Of a stretch of 64,000 nt of DNA, positions 11,201 to 22,079 are shown one piece after another. The position numbers were made by a program, and so were the translations under genes. The stretch is from Ailurus styani (Eukaryota > Chordata > Mammalia > Carnivora > Ailuridae). The stretch spans positions 1,572,565 to 1,636,564 of the forward strand of contig LNAC01000103.1 of the NCBI GenBank assembly GCA_002007465.1. The letters are read 5' to 3'. The notes below the pieces were generated by a model. That model saw only the letters and a program-made list of their open reading frames with translations, searched no databases and was not told where the DNA came from. Each line of letters opens with the position of its first letter. Positions within the stretch are counted from its first letter, which is position 1.

Positions 11201-11760
11201 AAACTAGGGGGCGGGGCTTATAGTCCGAGACCGGGGAGGAGACGAGGAGCCTCAAACTGCCCGGATCTAGCTTGAGTCAACTAGCAGTCACGTGCTCCTG
11301 AGGCCCTCCTCAAACAACTCCGGGGGTGACCTGATTGGAAGCATCGTCTTGCGGGCAGCACGCGGGTGAGCCGAGCCTCAAAGATGTCCAGAGTGGCGCT
11401 AAACCAGAGCCAGCTTTCCCACAGCCTGAGTGAGAGCAGGGCCAGGACTGACCGCCACCTTACCGGCTCCGCACACGTGGCTTCTTGTCACTCGGAGCTA
11501 GTGGAGCCTGAGACCCAGTGAGGGATCCCTCACATTCGAGTCGGTGGGAGAAGGCAGGCTGCTGCCACGAAGAACAAAAGCGCAGACACGCCTGCTGGGG
11601 CTGAGGCCTGGAAGTGTGACTGTGTAGGCGGTCAGCTGCCCCTGCCTCCATGGCCCTTCTGGACTGAGGCACGGCCTTCGTCAGTTTCCAGGCTTTTCTC
11701 TTGAGGACGCTCTGCAGAGTTTATGAGCTCTCCCGGATTTTCAGGTAGGCGGCTTCCGTT
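11020..11760. promoter_or_regulatory. CpG island with divergent promoter features
   Basis: This is the only CpG-dense block in the window, with dozens of CpGs in a few hundred bases while the surroundings are nearly CpG-free. It holds a GC box (GGGGGCGGGGC at 11,209-11,219, Sp/KLF type). It also holds two CACGTG E-boxes (11,291-11,296 and 11,475-11,480), CCAAT-type elements (reverse, 'gattgg' at 11,334) and no strong TATA box. Good splice donors point away in both directions: GTAAGT on minus at 11,036 and GTAGGC on plus at 11,745. This is the pattern of a bidirectional, broadly active promoter. The absence of methylation decay suggests germline activity. Confidence 0.8.
11240..11744 (+). ncRNA. 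Putative first exon of a plus-strand transcript
   Basis: From the CpG island rightwards, a GC-rich exon-like segment ends at CAG|GTAGGC (exon end 11,744). An alternative upstream donor GCG|GTGAGC lies at about 11,363. Three ATGs are present. The one at 11,384 opens a 45-codon frame closing at 11,521 (MSRVALNQSQLSH...). Another at 11,650 gives a 5-codon upstream ORF. The one at 11,723 opens a frame (MSSPGFS) that runs into the donor in phase 1, so a coding second exon is possible. I do not recognise any of these. I could not locate a convincing next exon in the downstream 52 kb, so it may be a lncRNA or the gene may lie largely outside the window. The start position is approximate. Confidence 0.4.
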
Positions 11761-11880
11761 ATTAATCTCTTTAAGGTAAATTACACACAAAGACAGAACT
11801 GTGGACAAATTGGGAACTTATTAATAGCTTAGAAAAAAAATGTTTTTTTTTCTTTTCTTTTCCCCAAAGAAAACATGTTT

Positions 11881-12068
11881 TTAAAATTTTTTATTTTATT
11901 AATTTTTCAAGAGGGAGAGAGGGGAAGAGAGAGAGAGAGAATTGGGGAGGGGGGGTTGCAGAGGTTGAAGAAAACTCCCTGCTGGGCGGCACTCGGTCCC
12001 AGGATCCCAGGATCCCAGGATCGTGACCTGATCGTAGGCACTTAACGGACTGAGCCACCCAGGTGCTC
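11881..12068 (-). mobile_element. CanSINE just downstream of the CpG island
   Basis: The minus-strand head (GAGCACCTGGGTGGCTCAGT) and GA-rich middle are clear. It is flanked by 'gaaaacatgtttt', at about 11,869 and again at 12,069. It lies about 135 bp after the predicted plus-strand splice donor and so would sit in the first intron. A triplicated 'ccaggat' run occurs near 11,999-12,020. Confidence 0.95.
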
Positions 12069-12263
12069 GAAAACATGTTTTAACCATCAAAAGGATTAAG
12101 GATTAAATATACTGAGGTTGGAATTCCAGCTTAAACACTTGGTGTTACTAAAAATTTATACTTCAGTGTCTCAGTGACCTTTCCATGAAGGGAAGATAGT
12201 ACATATTTATCTCAAACATTTGATAGAAGAAGAAAGAAATAATATAAAAAAATTCAGGCCCAT

Positions 12264-12453
12264 GGAGCCGTCTGGGTGGCTCAGTGGGTTAAGCCTCTGC
12301 CTTCGGCTCAGGTCATGATCTCAAGGTCCTGGGATCGAGGCCCGCATCGGGCTCTCTGCTCAGCGGGGAGCCTGCTTCCTCCTCTCTCTGCCTGCCTCTC
12401 TGCCTACTTGTGATCTCTCTCTGTCAAATAAATAAATAAAATCTTAAAAAAAA
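12264..12453 (+). mobile_element. CanSINE with target-site duplication
   Basis: A complete element with a TCTGGGTGGCTCAGTGGG head and an AAATAAATAAAATCTT-A(n) tail, flanked by 'aaattcaggcccatg' on both sides. Confidence 0.97.
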
Positions 12454-13228
12454 ATTCAGGCCCATGAAAAAATTCTGAAGTAAAAACTAGCATTCCTTAT
12501 GCTTCTGAAAAAAAATTTGTTTTCTTGGGTAGGTTAACTTAATTCCAGAGACTTAGGCACTGAGAGAATTGTGCTTTATAAAGGCCTCTGTGATTTAGTG
12601 TGTGTAATTTAATACTTTAAATTGTTTGCTGTTTTCTTTATCCTCATCTTAGCCCTAAGTACAGTAATTGAACTGCATTATGCTATGTTAAAATTGGATT
12701 TAAATTTGTTTGTAGTGCCTTACAAGCATAAAATAGTATTCTGTGTTTACTAAATTGTTTTGAATACTACTTCAAGAATGTATTTTCCCTTTCATGTTTT
12801 GTGGTTTTAAAAGTAAGTGAAAGCAAGCTTTAGTTCAGCACATACCAGAATAATTAAAACTAACAAGCCCATTAATCAATTTTTACCTGGAAGAATGTAA
12901 TGCATAGAAATAAAAATCAAACATGACTATTTACCTAGTGATATAGGTTAGGTATATTATATTTTTGTTAAATGTAAATGTGTAAGTAAATTAGAACTAC
13001 TATTATGTGTTATGGTTCTGAGAGTCCAGGCTGAAATCAATAGAAACATTAGAAAATGTAAGTTAATTAAGATTATAAATTACCTTCCTGCAAAATTGAG
13101 ATTTTTCTTCTGTAGTTACTCCCTCAAGTGTTTCTTTTCATTTTTATCTTGAAAGAGAATTTACATTTTATAATAAGCAAAAATGGTAAAAAAAAATCCA
13201 TTTTTGGAGGGGAGTAAATTAGAAATTG

Positions 13229-13229
<1 letters not shown>
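12454..13229. other. AT-rich sequence, nothing recognised
   Basis: No exon-like or repeat signature can be supported. Confidence 0.5.
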
Positions 13230-13264
<35 letters not shown>

Positions 13265-13284
13265 CAGAAAGAAAGAGAGGTTAG
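13230..13284. repeat. (GT)n(GA)n compound microsatellite
   Basis: A run of about ten GT units passes directly into GA units and then degenerate purine repeats. Read on the minus strand this encodes the Ser-Leu/His-Thr low-complexity stretch of a spurious frame. Confidence 0.95.
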
Positions 13285-13379
13285 GATACACATACGTAAG
13301 AATTTTACCTTCTATGTTATAATAGAAATCCATTGCTTTAATATCTTTATTGTCTTATTAAATGGGTAAATGCCAGAAT

Positions 13380-14640
13380 AAATATGCTGAACATCCCTCC
13401 TACTAAATATTATCAGATGTTAAATAAAATAAAATGAAATTCCTCTTTGAAGTTTATGTAAATATAACATACATGTAGCAAATTACATGCATTGTATGTG
13501 GATACAAACTTGCTTTTGCCACCTGGATTATTAGAATAGTATTTATGTCTCAGAACTCTGTGTGCCACTTAGTCACTATCTAAAATATCTTTTACAAGGT
13601 AAGTGCTGTTTTCACTTAACATATATTGCTAGTTTTGCCTGGCTTTTTAATTTATATAAATGGACATAGAGTATATATGATTTTGTGTTGCCTTTTTTCA
13701 TTCATTATTCGTGAGATCCATTCATTACTGTTCCTGGTAGCTGAACCTCCTTTATTTACATTGTTCCATAGTATTCTTTGGAAAGTATAAACTTTTTTTG
13801 TTTTATATATGTTGTGAATTTGGATTTGTTTTAGTTTGGGAAAGTGTGTAAATTTGGTATGTATGTGCACGCAGCTCTGTTAGTTATACACCCAGGGGTG
13901 GAAGAGCTTGTGTTGTTAGTCCTTGTGTATGTTGAGCTTTAGTAGATGTGGAAAAAAATGTCTGGTGAATTTTTAACATTTTTCACTCTCAGAAGAAGTG
14001 TATGAGAGTTCTGGTTGCCTCATTTCTTTGTCAACATTTGGTCTTGGGCTTTTATGTTTTAGCCATGCAGAGCTGTGATTGTGATTGTTTTACATTTGTT
14101 TAATTTGGCATTTCTATGATGAACAATATGGTTTAGCATCTTTCCATAAATAAGTTTTTTGTTTATTTGCGTATCTTTTTTTCCCATTAGTTGTTTAAAT
14201 ATTTTGCCCATTTATATAATGGGTTGGGTGATTTAAATTTTTTTTTACTCATTGTGAGCTCTTTATCTATATTGGATATGAAAAACATAACCTTTACTGG
14301 TTATATGTTTTAATATAATTTTCCATTATGTGGCTTATTTTCTAACTCAAGGTTTTTTGTTTTTTAATAAGCAGAAATTCCCATTGTGAATTATATCTAA
14401 TTGGTAAATCTTTTCTTTTAGGATTGTTGGGTTTGATGACCTGTTATAAAAACTTTTGCTTTCCCTATCTGAGGTGTGTGTGTGTATAAAATCATCTAGA
14501 AAAAATTTATGTTTTGTATCTAATATCACACTTCACTTGGAGTTAATATTTCTGAATGCTGTTAAGTATTTGTTTCATTTTGTACATATGGATATATAAT
14601 CAACCCAGTGTCTTTCAAGAAGGCTTCTTCATATCAGAGC
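13380..14640 (-). mobile_element. Old L1 fragment, antisense
   Basis: The text reads as the reverse of an L1 3' half. Examples are 'gcatctttccataaataag', 'tttgcccatttatataatggg', 'gagctctttatctatattgg', 'acttggagttaatatttctg' and 'catatggatatataatcaacc'. It is heavily mutated, with no usable ORF2. Confidence 0.65.
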
Positions 14641-14667
14641 CTTTATTATAATGAGATACAGTAATTC

Positions 14668-15130
14668 AGTATGGTGGACTGAATAATGGCTCTCCAAACA
14701 ATATTTATGCTCAAATCTCTGGAACCTGTGAATATTAATTTATATGAGGGGGGAAAAAAAGACTAAAGATCATTAAATTAAGGACTTTGAGATGAAGCAA
14801 TTATCTTGGACTATCTGGGTAATCACTTGCATCCTTATAAGAGGGAGGCAGTAGAAGATTCGACATGATCAGAAGAATAGGAAGAGATCATGTGACACAG
14901 GGATAGACTGGAGTTATGTGATGATAGGCAAGGGAATGTCTACAGCCACCAGGGCAGAAAGGTTCTACTGTAAAGGCTCACCAGGGACTGCGGCCCTGCT
15001 GATGCACACTGATTTTAGCACAGTAGAATAGATTTGGGAATTTTATCCTCAGGAATTATGAGAAAATAAATTGCTGTCATAGGTAAGCCACCAAGATTGT
15101 GATTGCCATAGGACATAATACAGTAATCAA
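14668..15130 (+). mobile_element. MaLR-type LTR (MLT1/MST-like)
   Basis: It starts 'atggtggactgaataatggc', passes 'tccttataagaggga' and 'gaagagatcatgtgacac', and ends 'gagaaaataaattgctgtcat...aagccaccaagattgtg'. These are the 5'-to-3' landmarks of MaLR LTRs, including the AATAAA of the LTR polyadenylation signal. It stands alone, with no internal sequence. Confidence 0.75.
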
Positions 15131-16015
15131 CTTCTATAATTTTTTTCTTAATATTTAAGATTATTTTTGAGAGATTTAAATTTTGTATCTATTTTATAAC
15201 TCTGAGTGTTGTTTGTCTGCATGACTGTCTTCAGAAGCCATACCTCATAGTTCCTGTGTTCTGTTTACTCTAGAAAATCCTTAGCCAACAACACTGCTGA
15301 GGGTGTTACAGAGACATGATTTCTCCTTTCTAGCAAGTATCATTAATCTGTTTACTCAAAGGAGGTTTAGTTGAAAAGGTGATTATACCCAATTTGCATC
15401 ATCACCTATTAAAAAATACTATAATAAATAGACTGTAGGCCAGTTACTTTAAATCTTCTTCCTCTACTTTAAATTCCAAATTTCTAAAGTATTGTTTGTG
15501 AACCACCGTTGACTTAAGATATTTTTCTACATTTCTTAAAATGGTAAGTTTTTTTTTCAGTTTTTGTGCTTAACTGCACTTTCAAATATTAAACTAACCT
15601 TGCTTTCATGAAAAAATATAATATGCTTGTGCATATTTTTCTTTTTATATATATGAATTTCAGATTTTAATTAGTAAAATTACCAGTTTTTATTTCAAGT
15701 AATTTTTACTTTATCCTCTTTTTTTATTATGATAAACAGGTCTTATTTTATAAAACTTTACAGTGACCAGCATCTGCCTTTGTTACTAATTTCTATTTTA
15801 ATTTGTTTTTAATTCTGTACATTTCTACTTTCATATTGAATATCATAAACCTTTGTTATGTTTATACTGTGACTAAGCAAAATGACTTACTAAATACACC
15901 CCGAAGGGGTTGGAATTCTTGCTTATTTACACCACAAAACACATAAAGCATTCTCTGCTTTGATTTAATTTATTTTGTTTTGGTGAGAACTTTTTATACA
16001 AGATCTATTTTCTCA
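15131..16015. other. AT-rich sequence, nothing recognised
   Basis: No supported feature; long T and A runs are common. Confidence 0.5.
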
Positions 16016-16017
16016 CC

Positions 16018-16505
16018 AAAATTTTAAGTGTACGATATTGTTAACTGTAGGTATGATGTATAGTAGCTCTCTGGAACTTATTCATCTTGCAAAACTGAAA
16101 CTGTATATCCATGGAATAACAACTTCCTATTCCTGCCTCCCCTCAGCTCCTACTAACTGCTATTCTACTCTCTAGTTCTATTCTTTTGACTCTATTATAT
16201 GAATGCCTCATATAAGTGCAATATTTGGCTAATTTCACTTATAATGTCATCTAGGTTTATCCATGTTGTTGCATATGTCTGGATTTTTTTCCTTTTTAAG
16301 GCTGATTAATATTCCACTGTAAATATTTGCCACATTTTTTTTATCCTTTCATCCATTGGTGGGTATCTAGATTGTTCCCCACATTTGGCTATGGTGAACA
16401 ATGCTGCAATAAACATGGGTGTGCAAATATATCTTCAAGATCCTGATTTCAGGGTTTTTGGATAAATACCCAGAAGTGGGTTTGCTGATTATAATAGCCA
16501 TTTAA
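16018..16505 (-). mobile_element. L1 3' region fragment, antisense
   Basis: 'gatgtatagtagctctctggaac', 'catctaggtttatccatgttg', 'caatgctgcaataaacatggg' and 'ggataaatacccagaagtggg' are characteristic of the reverse complement of mammalian L1 3' sequence. Confidence 0.85.
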
Positions 16506-16509
16506 AAGA

Positions 16510-18010
16510 ATATTAAATTAAAAACATATTAGAGTAACCATTAATAAGAAAATAGATATGTAAATTGTGGTAGATCTGTGCAGTGGAATAGAATAAATCA
16601 GTATAAAGAACAGTGAAATATGGTAGTTTTGTTAACATGGTTGTCTATAAAAAATAACCTTGAGTGAAAAGAACAAGTTGCAGAAAAATACATAAAGTAG
16701 GTAATTTGCCTACAATATAAATTGCCTTTGCTGCCATAACAAATTACGACAAACTTAGTGAATTAAAACACAAATATTCTCATAGTTCTTTTTGTTAGAA
16801 ATTCTACATAGTTAAAATTCTTCACTGTGTTTAAATCAAAGAATCTGCTGGGCTGTATTTTATTCTGGGTGCTTCACGGAGAATCTATTTTGTTGCTTTT
16901 TCCAGGTTTTGGAAATTACCTCATTCCATCACTCATAGTTTCCTTTCTCTATCTGCATAGGTAGAGGCGTAAGATCTTACTTAGCTTTCTCTCATCACAT
17001 CTTCACTATAGCAGGGAAAGGGCTGCTTCCAAAGTCTCACATAATTAAATAGGGCCCACAGGATGTTCCAGATTAACCTGCCCATCTCAGATTAAGATTG
17101 TAACTTAAATTGCATCTGCAAAGTCCCTTTCTCTAGGCTCTAAGAATTGTGGTTTGGACATCTGTAGGTTAGTTCTGCATACTACAATAGGATTCTATTC
17201 ATGCAAAGTCCCAAGACATGCATAACTTAGTAATATGTCTGAAGAAAACATCAATATGAATCAAAGATATAATAAAAAAAGTAATCACAACTTTCAGAAT
17301 AATGTTTACCCTGGTGTAGGAAAGAGAGGACTAGTTGTATAGTTTAGAAGGAAAACAGAAGCAGAATTCTGTTTTTTTTTTTTTTAAGCTGGGTGAATGG
17401 TAAAGAGTTTGCTTTATAATTCTATATGCTTTGTATATACCTTATTAGAGTATACAATGAATATAGTAAATATTTTATAATGATGAAAATTACAAAATTA
17501 ATAATAGAAACCACTGATTTGATTATTGTTAAAATACGTGGAACAAATCTCCCACCTGAGAACAGTTATAAAAACCAAACCAACCAACCCAAAACTAGAA
17601 AATGTTTGCTTAAACTTATTTTAGAATTACACAAGATTGTGTAGTGTTAAGGGGACAAAATTCAGAAGTTGGAAATATAGACATGCAAGTCCAGCATTTG
17701 GGGACAGTTTACACCTGGAAAGCGTTATTAACATTAAGTTGAAGAAGTGAAATAAATTATCATGTATATAACAATAAGACAACAATAACAACAAAATGAA
17801 TGAGAAAAACTTTTAAAACTGAGAAAGAAAAAATTACTTTTAAAGGTAATTGATGATTCACTTGTCATGAGAAATACTAGCCAGAAGACCAAGGAATACT
17901 ATCTTCAATAAACTGGTTTAAAATAATTACCAAGTTAGAATTATGTAACCAGTGAAAATACTCTTTAGTGATAAAATTAAAACAATGACTGAGACGAACA
18001 ATAATTGTTT
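16510..18010 (+). mobile_element. Old L1 3' end(s), sense, split by a MaLR LTR
   Basis: 16,510-16,720 resembles L1 ('taaattgtggtagatctgtgcagtggaatag'-like wording) in sense. After the LTR at 16,720-17,215, L1-like 3' text resumes ('gtttgctttataattctatatgctttgtatatacc...'). A further piece at 17,700-18,010 matches 'aattatgtaaccagtgaaaatactctttag'. Divergence is high and boundaries are approximate. Confidence 0.5.
16720..17215 (-). mobile_element. MaLR-type LTR, antisense, inserted in old L1
   Basis: 'gctgccataacaaattacgac' at the left and 'gattaagattgtaacttaaattgcatctgcaaagtccc' in the right half (read here as separate blocks) are the reversed 3' and 5' landmarks of MaLR LTRs. Confidence 0.65.
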
Positions 18011-18214
18011 CAGTTTGAGCCGTCATACTTCATTGTTATACACAAATGTTATACATTTATACGAAATGTTATAATTTATGCAATGTGCATAAAGGGAGTT
18101 GTGTTTTGCACTAAAAAATATCTCTTAAATGTATGATTTTTTATTGTACTTAAATTGTCTGATTATTAATTTCCCTCCATAAAATCAAAATCAGTATAGA
18201 TTTGGAGACTGGTG

Positions 18215-18660
18215 AACTTTGTTGCTTACCATGTACAACAAAATTTAGTGGCTTAAAACAATATGGATCTATTATTTCTCACAATTATAATCAACTGGAT
18301 GGTTATTCTGATTTTAGCTTGCTTTACTCATGTATCTCTGCTGAGCTGCAGGTTGGTTGGAGGCTGTACTGAATTTAGCAGGGTTCTACCTGGGAATAGG
18401 TAGGCTGATCAGCTGATCTAAGATAGTTTGGCAGGAGAATCTGGCTTTCATCCATGTGATCTCAGTCCTCCTTGAGCATAGACCAAACTTGGTTCTACAG
18501 AAGTGGTTATGTTCTTCTTTGGGAAGAGTAGAAAAAAATGTGCCAGGCCTCTTGAAGTCTAGGCTGAAGTCAGACACAATGACATTTCCATCACATTCTC
18601 TTGGGCAAAGGAGGACATGAGGATAGCTTAAATTCAGAGAACAAAATTACCTCTACCATG
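18215..18660 (-). repeat. Old LTR-type interspersed repeat, antisense
   Basis: 'aatttagtggcttaaaacaat', 'tgagctgcaggttggttgg', 'ggcctcttgaagtctaggct' and 'tttccatcacattctcttgggc' follow a common mammalian LTR-like repeat in reverse. The family name is not asserted. Confidence 0.55.
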
Positions 18661-18824
18661 TGATGGTACTTTTAAATACCGGAAATGATTTTTTATGGCA
18701 TACTTGACAAAGTAAAATGAAAGGCACTACACAGTATAGGAGATCTATATGCTCATTTTTGAGCAATAAAAAGGTTTTATTTTATAATTCAATAGTAGCA
18801 TAGTTTTAAGGGACTATTTAAACC

Positions 18825-18975
18825 AAGGCAATCACTTTCCTATACACCAACAATGATCAAGATGGAATTTGAAATTAGAAACACAATACCATTTACATTA
18901 ACAGCAGTCACAATGAAATCTAGGCTTAAATCTAGATGACTAGATCTAGGCTTGAATCTAATCACTATATATTAC
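18825..18975 (+). mobile_element. L1 ORF2 fragment, sense
   Basis: 'ctttcctatacaccaacaatgatcaa' and 'aattagaaacacaataccatttaca' correspond to the L1 ORF2 segment coding for LYTNNDQ...IRNTIPFT-like residues. It is short and broken. Confidence 0.75.
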
Positions 18976-20551
18976 ATAACAATGGTAGGTTTCCTTACCT
19001 CTGATTTTCCCTTGGGTTCAGCATGTAGAAAACCTCAACAGACAGAAGGAGAAATATATTAGGGATATATTCCCCTTCTTGCTCTCTGCATTATCATCAT
19101 TCTAGCAATTACTGTGTTTGATTAATATCACATGATCACTTGTTTTTTGGACTCACAAATCTGGTAACATCATTGTCTTCCCCTTTAGGTCTATGGGTAT
19201 AATGGTTTTTTACTGAAGCTACTCCCACAGTGTTGCATCAAATCCTTGTGATCCTTTAAACCTGTATACAGCTCTTTAAATTCTGCCTTCATTAAACACT
19301 CATTAAGTAAATTCTTAAAAATTAATCATATTTTACTGACAGCTGTAATTGACATGCATTTTAGAGCAGTTATTTGAACAATTACGTTGACATATAAGAA
19401 TCTTAAAAATCAGATTGTTTAAATCAATATTTTCCTTAAATGTAAGGATGAACTGTGATTTTAAATTTAAATATTAAGTGTGATTCACATGTCTTATATT
19501 TCTATATGTCTATTCTTTTATTCTTTTAAGCTCTTTTAAGTAGGAATGAAACATAAAATTTGGAGGTGTTTTTAGTCCTAGAGAAAAATTGAAAATCTTT
19601 CAGTTTTTACCTTTGAAAGTATAGGTGTAATTCTTTAGAAATCTAAAAAAGAAATCAGAAATACTGCAGACAATGTGAAGACTTGTTTTTATACAGGTCA
19701 AGTAGTGGCAGAAGGCTAAAACCTGTTAAATTGCAGTTAGTATATAATTTAATTCTAAATAGTTGAAGATTTTTCATAGTATTCTTTTTTCTGCCCACTG
19801 AAAAATGACTAAAATTGAATCGCTGTTTAAAATTTGTGAGAAATTCAGATAAGGCTGAACATTTTGACCTTCAGTAGGGGGATTGGAAGAAAACTGATTT
19901 TACAAAGAATCAAATAAAAATTGCTTTAGTAAAAATTTATGGCACCAAAACGAACATAGATAGTACATTTGCAGTTGATAAAAGCAGACTATTTCTATTT
20001 TTGCTCCATGATGTAAACTTGTAATATTGTTAATGCTTAAGCAGAGAAATGTTTTTTCAGTATAATAATTGTGTCGTAATAGGAATGTCTTTGGACATAT
20101 GATGAAAAAGACGTCTCAGAAGAGCAACATCAAAATAATTTGAATAAAGTTTTTAGTGCCAATGAAGGTAATGAGCAATTAATAAGACATTATTGAGTAT
20201 AAGCTTATAAAATTCATATTTGTACTGTAGCACCATAAAGTCTACTCCCTATTCCCTTCTTGCTGTATATGTACATATTATTTTCACAGTAATTACAGCA
20301 TATTAGCAACTTAGAGAAGTACAAATCCTAGGAATATCCTTTTTGATCAAGTGCAATTAATATTAAACAGTGTAGCAAAATAAATATATGTTTTTAGAAA
20401 AGGCCTCCAGACCTAAACCAAGCTTCTATACCCTGTTCTGTGACAGGAGGCTAGGGTAATGTGAGATGGCTTCCTGGAAGTTACATCAGTAGGGGAATGG
20501 GGAGCAGATGAGAGAAAAGATTTTATTCTTTTTGTTTGGCTAATTTTTCTT
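18976..20551. other. AT-rich sequence, nothing firmly recognised
   Basis: No supported gene or named repeat. It could be unique sequence or repeats too old to read by eye. Confidence 0.5.
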
Positions 20552-20759
20552 TTTTTTTTTTTTTTCTTTTTTTTTTTATTCATTTGACACAGAGAGAGAG
20601 ATTACAAGTAGGCAGAGAGGCAGGCAGAGAGAGAGGAGAGAGGAGGAAGCAGGCTCCCTGCTGAGCAGAGAGCCCGATGTGGGCCTCGATCCCAGGACCC
20701 TGGGATCATGACCTGAGCCGAAGGCAGCGGCTTTAACCCACTGAGCCACCCAGGCGCCC
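20552..20759 (-). mobile_element. CanSINE with long T tract and target-site duplication
   Basis: The minus-strand element is complete (GGCGCCTGGGTGGCTCAGTG head at the right edge). It is flanked by 'tggctaatttttctt' on both sides. It keeps CpGs in its head, a sign of relative youth. Confidence 0.97.
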
Positions 20760-20859
20760 TGGCTAATTTTTCTTGCCAACCACTCTCCAGAAAGATTTTT
20801 TTCACCTCAGCTACATTAACTGAATTCAGTTTTCAGCCAAAACATATTTTTTAAAAAAT

Positions 20860-22020
20860 AGAAAATTAATAAATAAAATATTATTAAACAGAACCTAATT
20901 CCACATGAGAAAATCTTTAATCATGATAAAATGAGATTTACTCTAATACTTCAATGTTGTTTTAATATTAGTACATTCATTACTATTATATAATATATAT
21001 TTCATATTATATGATATCATAAAAGTAGATGTAAAGAAAGACATATTCAAAACCACAATAACAGTTCAGACCCATTAGGATGGCTATTATTGAAAACAAC
21101 ACAAAAACAAAAACAGAAACAAAAGAAAAAAGAAGTATTGGGAAGAATGTGAAGAAGTTGGAACCTTTCCATTGCTTTTGGAAATGTCATGTGGTACAGT
21201 CACTGCAGAAAAAAGTATGGTGATTCCTGAAAAAAATTGGCATAGAACTATCATATGATCCAGTAAGTATACTTATGTGTACATGCCCTAAAGAAATAAA
21301 AAGAGAATGTTGAATAGATAATTGTACACCCATGTTTATAGGATAGTGGTGGAAGAAACACAAGTGTCTGTTGATTGACTTATTGCATAAACAAAATGTG
21401 ATCTATACCTGCAATGGAATATTAGTCTTAAAAAGGAAAGGAATTCTGACATGCTTCAACATAGATGAATCTTGGAAATATAATACTAAGTAAAATTAAC
21501 TTTTTTTTTTTAAAGATTTTATTTATTCATTTGACACAGAGAGAGAGATTACAAGTAGGCAGAGAGGCAGGCAGAGAGAGAGGAGAGAGGAAGAAGCAGG
21601 CTCCCTGCTGAGCAGAGAGCCCGATGCGGGCCTTGATCCCAGGACCCTGGGATCATGACCTGAGCCGAAGGCAGCGGCTTTAACCCACTGAGCCACCCAG
21701 GCACCCTAAAATTAACTTTTTACAAAAGGCCAAATACTGTATGATTCTATTTATATACTTATATGAGTATATAAAATTCATAGACTGGAAGTAGAATGAT
21801 GGTTGCCAGAGGATTAAGGAATGGGGGAAAGAGAAGTTAGTGTTTAAGGGGTACAGAGTTTTGGCTTGAGAAGATGAAAAAGTTCTGGAAATGGATGGTG
21901 ATAATGGTTGCATATTAATGTGAATGTATTTAGTGCCACCAAATTGTACACTTAAAAAACAGTTAAAATGTTAAATTTTATGTGTATTTTACCACAATAA
22001 AAAATCATCCAGAAAAAAAG
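20860..22020 (+). mobile_element. L1 3' end, sense, split by a CanSINE
   Basis: 'cagacccattaggatggctatt', 'atcatatgatccagtaagta', 'caatggaatattagtctta' and 'gatgaatcttggaaatataat' are followed, after the SINE, by 'ggttgccagaggattaagga' and a terminal 'ttttaccacaataaaaaatc'. This is the 3' UTR and end of an L1 in sense orientation. Confidence 0.85.
21501..21706 (-). mobile_element. CanSINE nested in L1
   Basis: The element is flanked by 'taaaattaac' on both sides and divides an L1 3' end, so it is younger than that L1. It is closely similar to the copy at 20,552. Confidence 0.97.
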
Positions 22021-22079
22021 ACAAATTAAATTTTTCCATAGTTATAAAAAAAAGACTAAAAAATTAAATATACATATTG

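Noticed and set aside
11899..12090. Overlapping minus frames with 'LSPLSAYDQVTILGSWDPG' type residues
   Set aside because: These are translations of a CanSINE; the same motif recurs wherever a SINE is read on this strand.
13124..13333. Minus frame with Ser-Leu and His-Thr repeats
   Set aside because: It is a translation of the (GT)n(GA)n microsatellite.
20576..20805. Pair of 67-codon minus frames reading GWLSGLKPLPSAQVMIPGSWD-like residues
   Set aside because: CanSINE-derived; the same residues appear at 58.0 and 63.4 kb.
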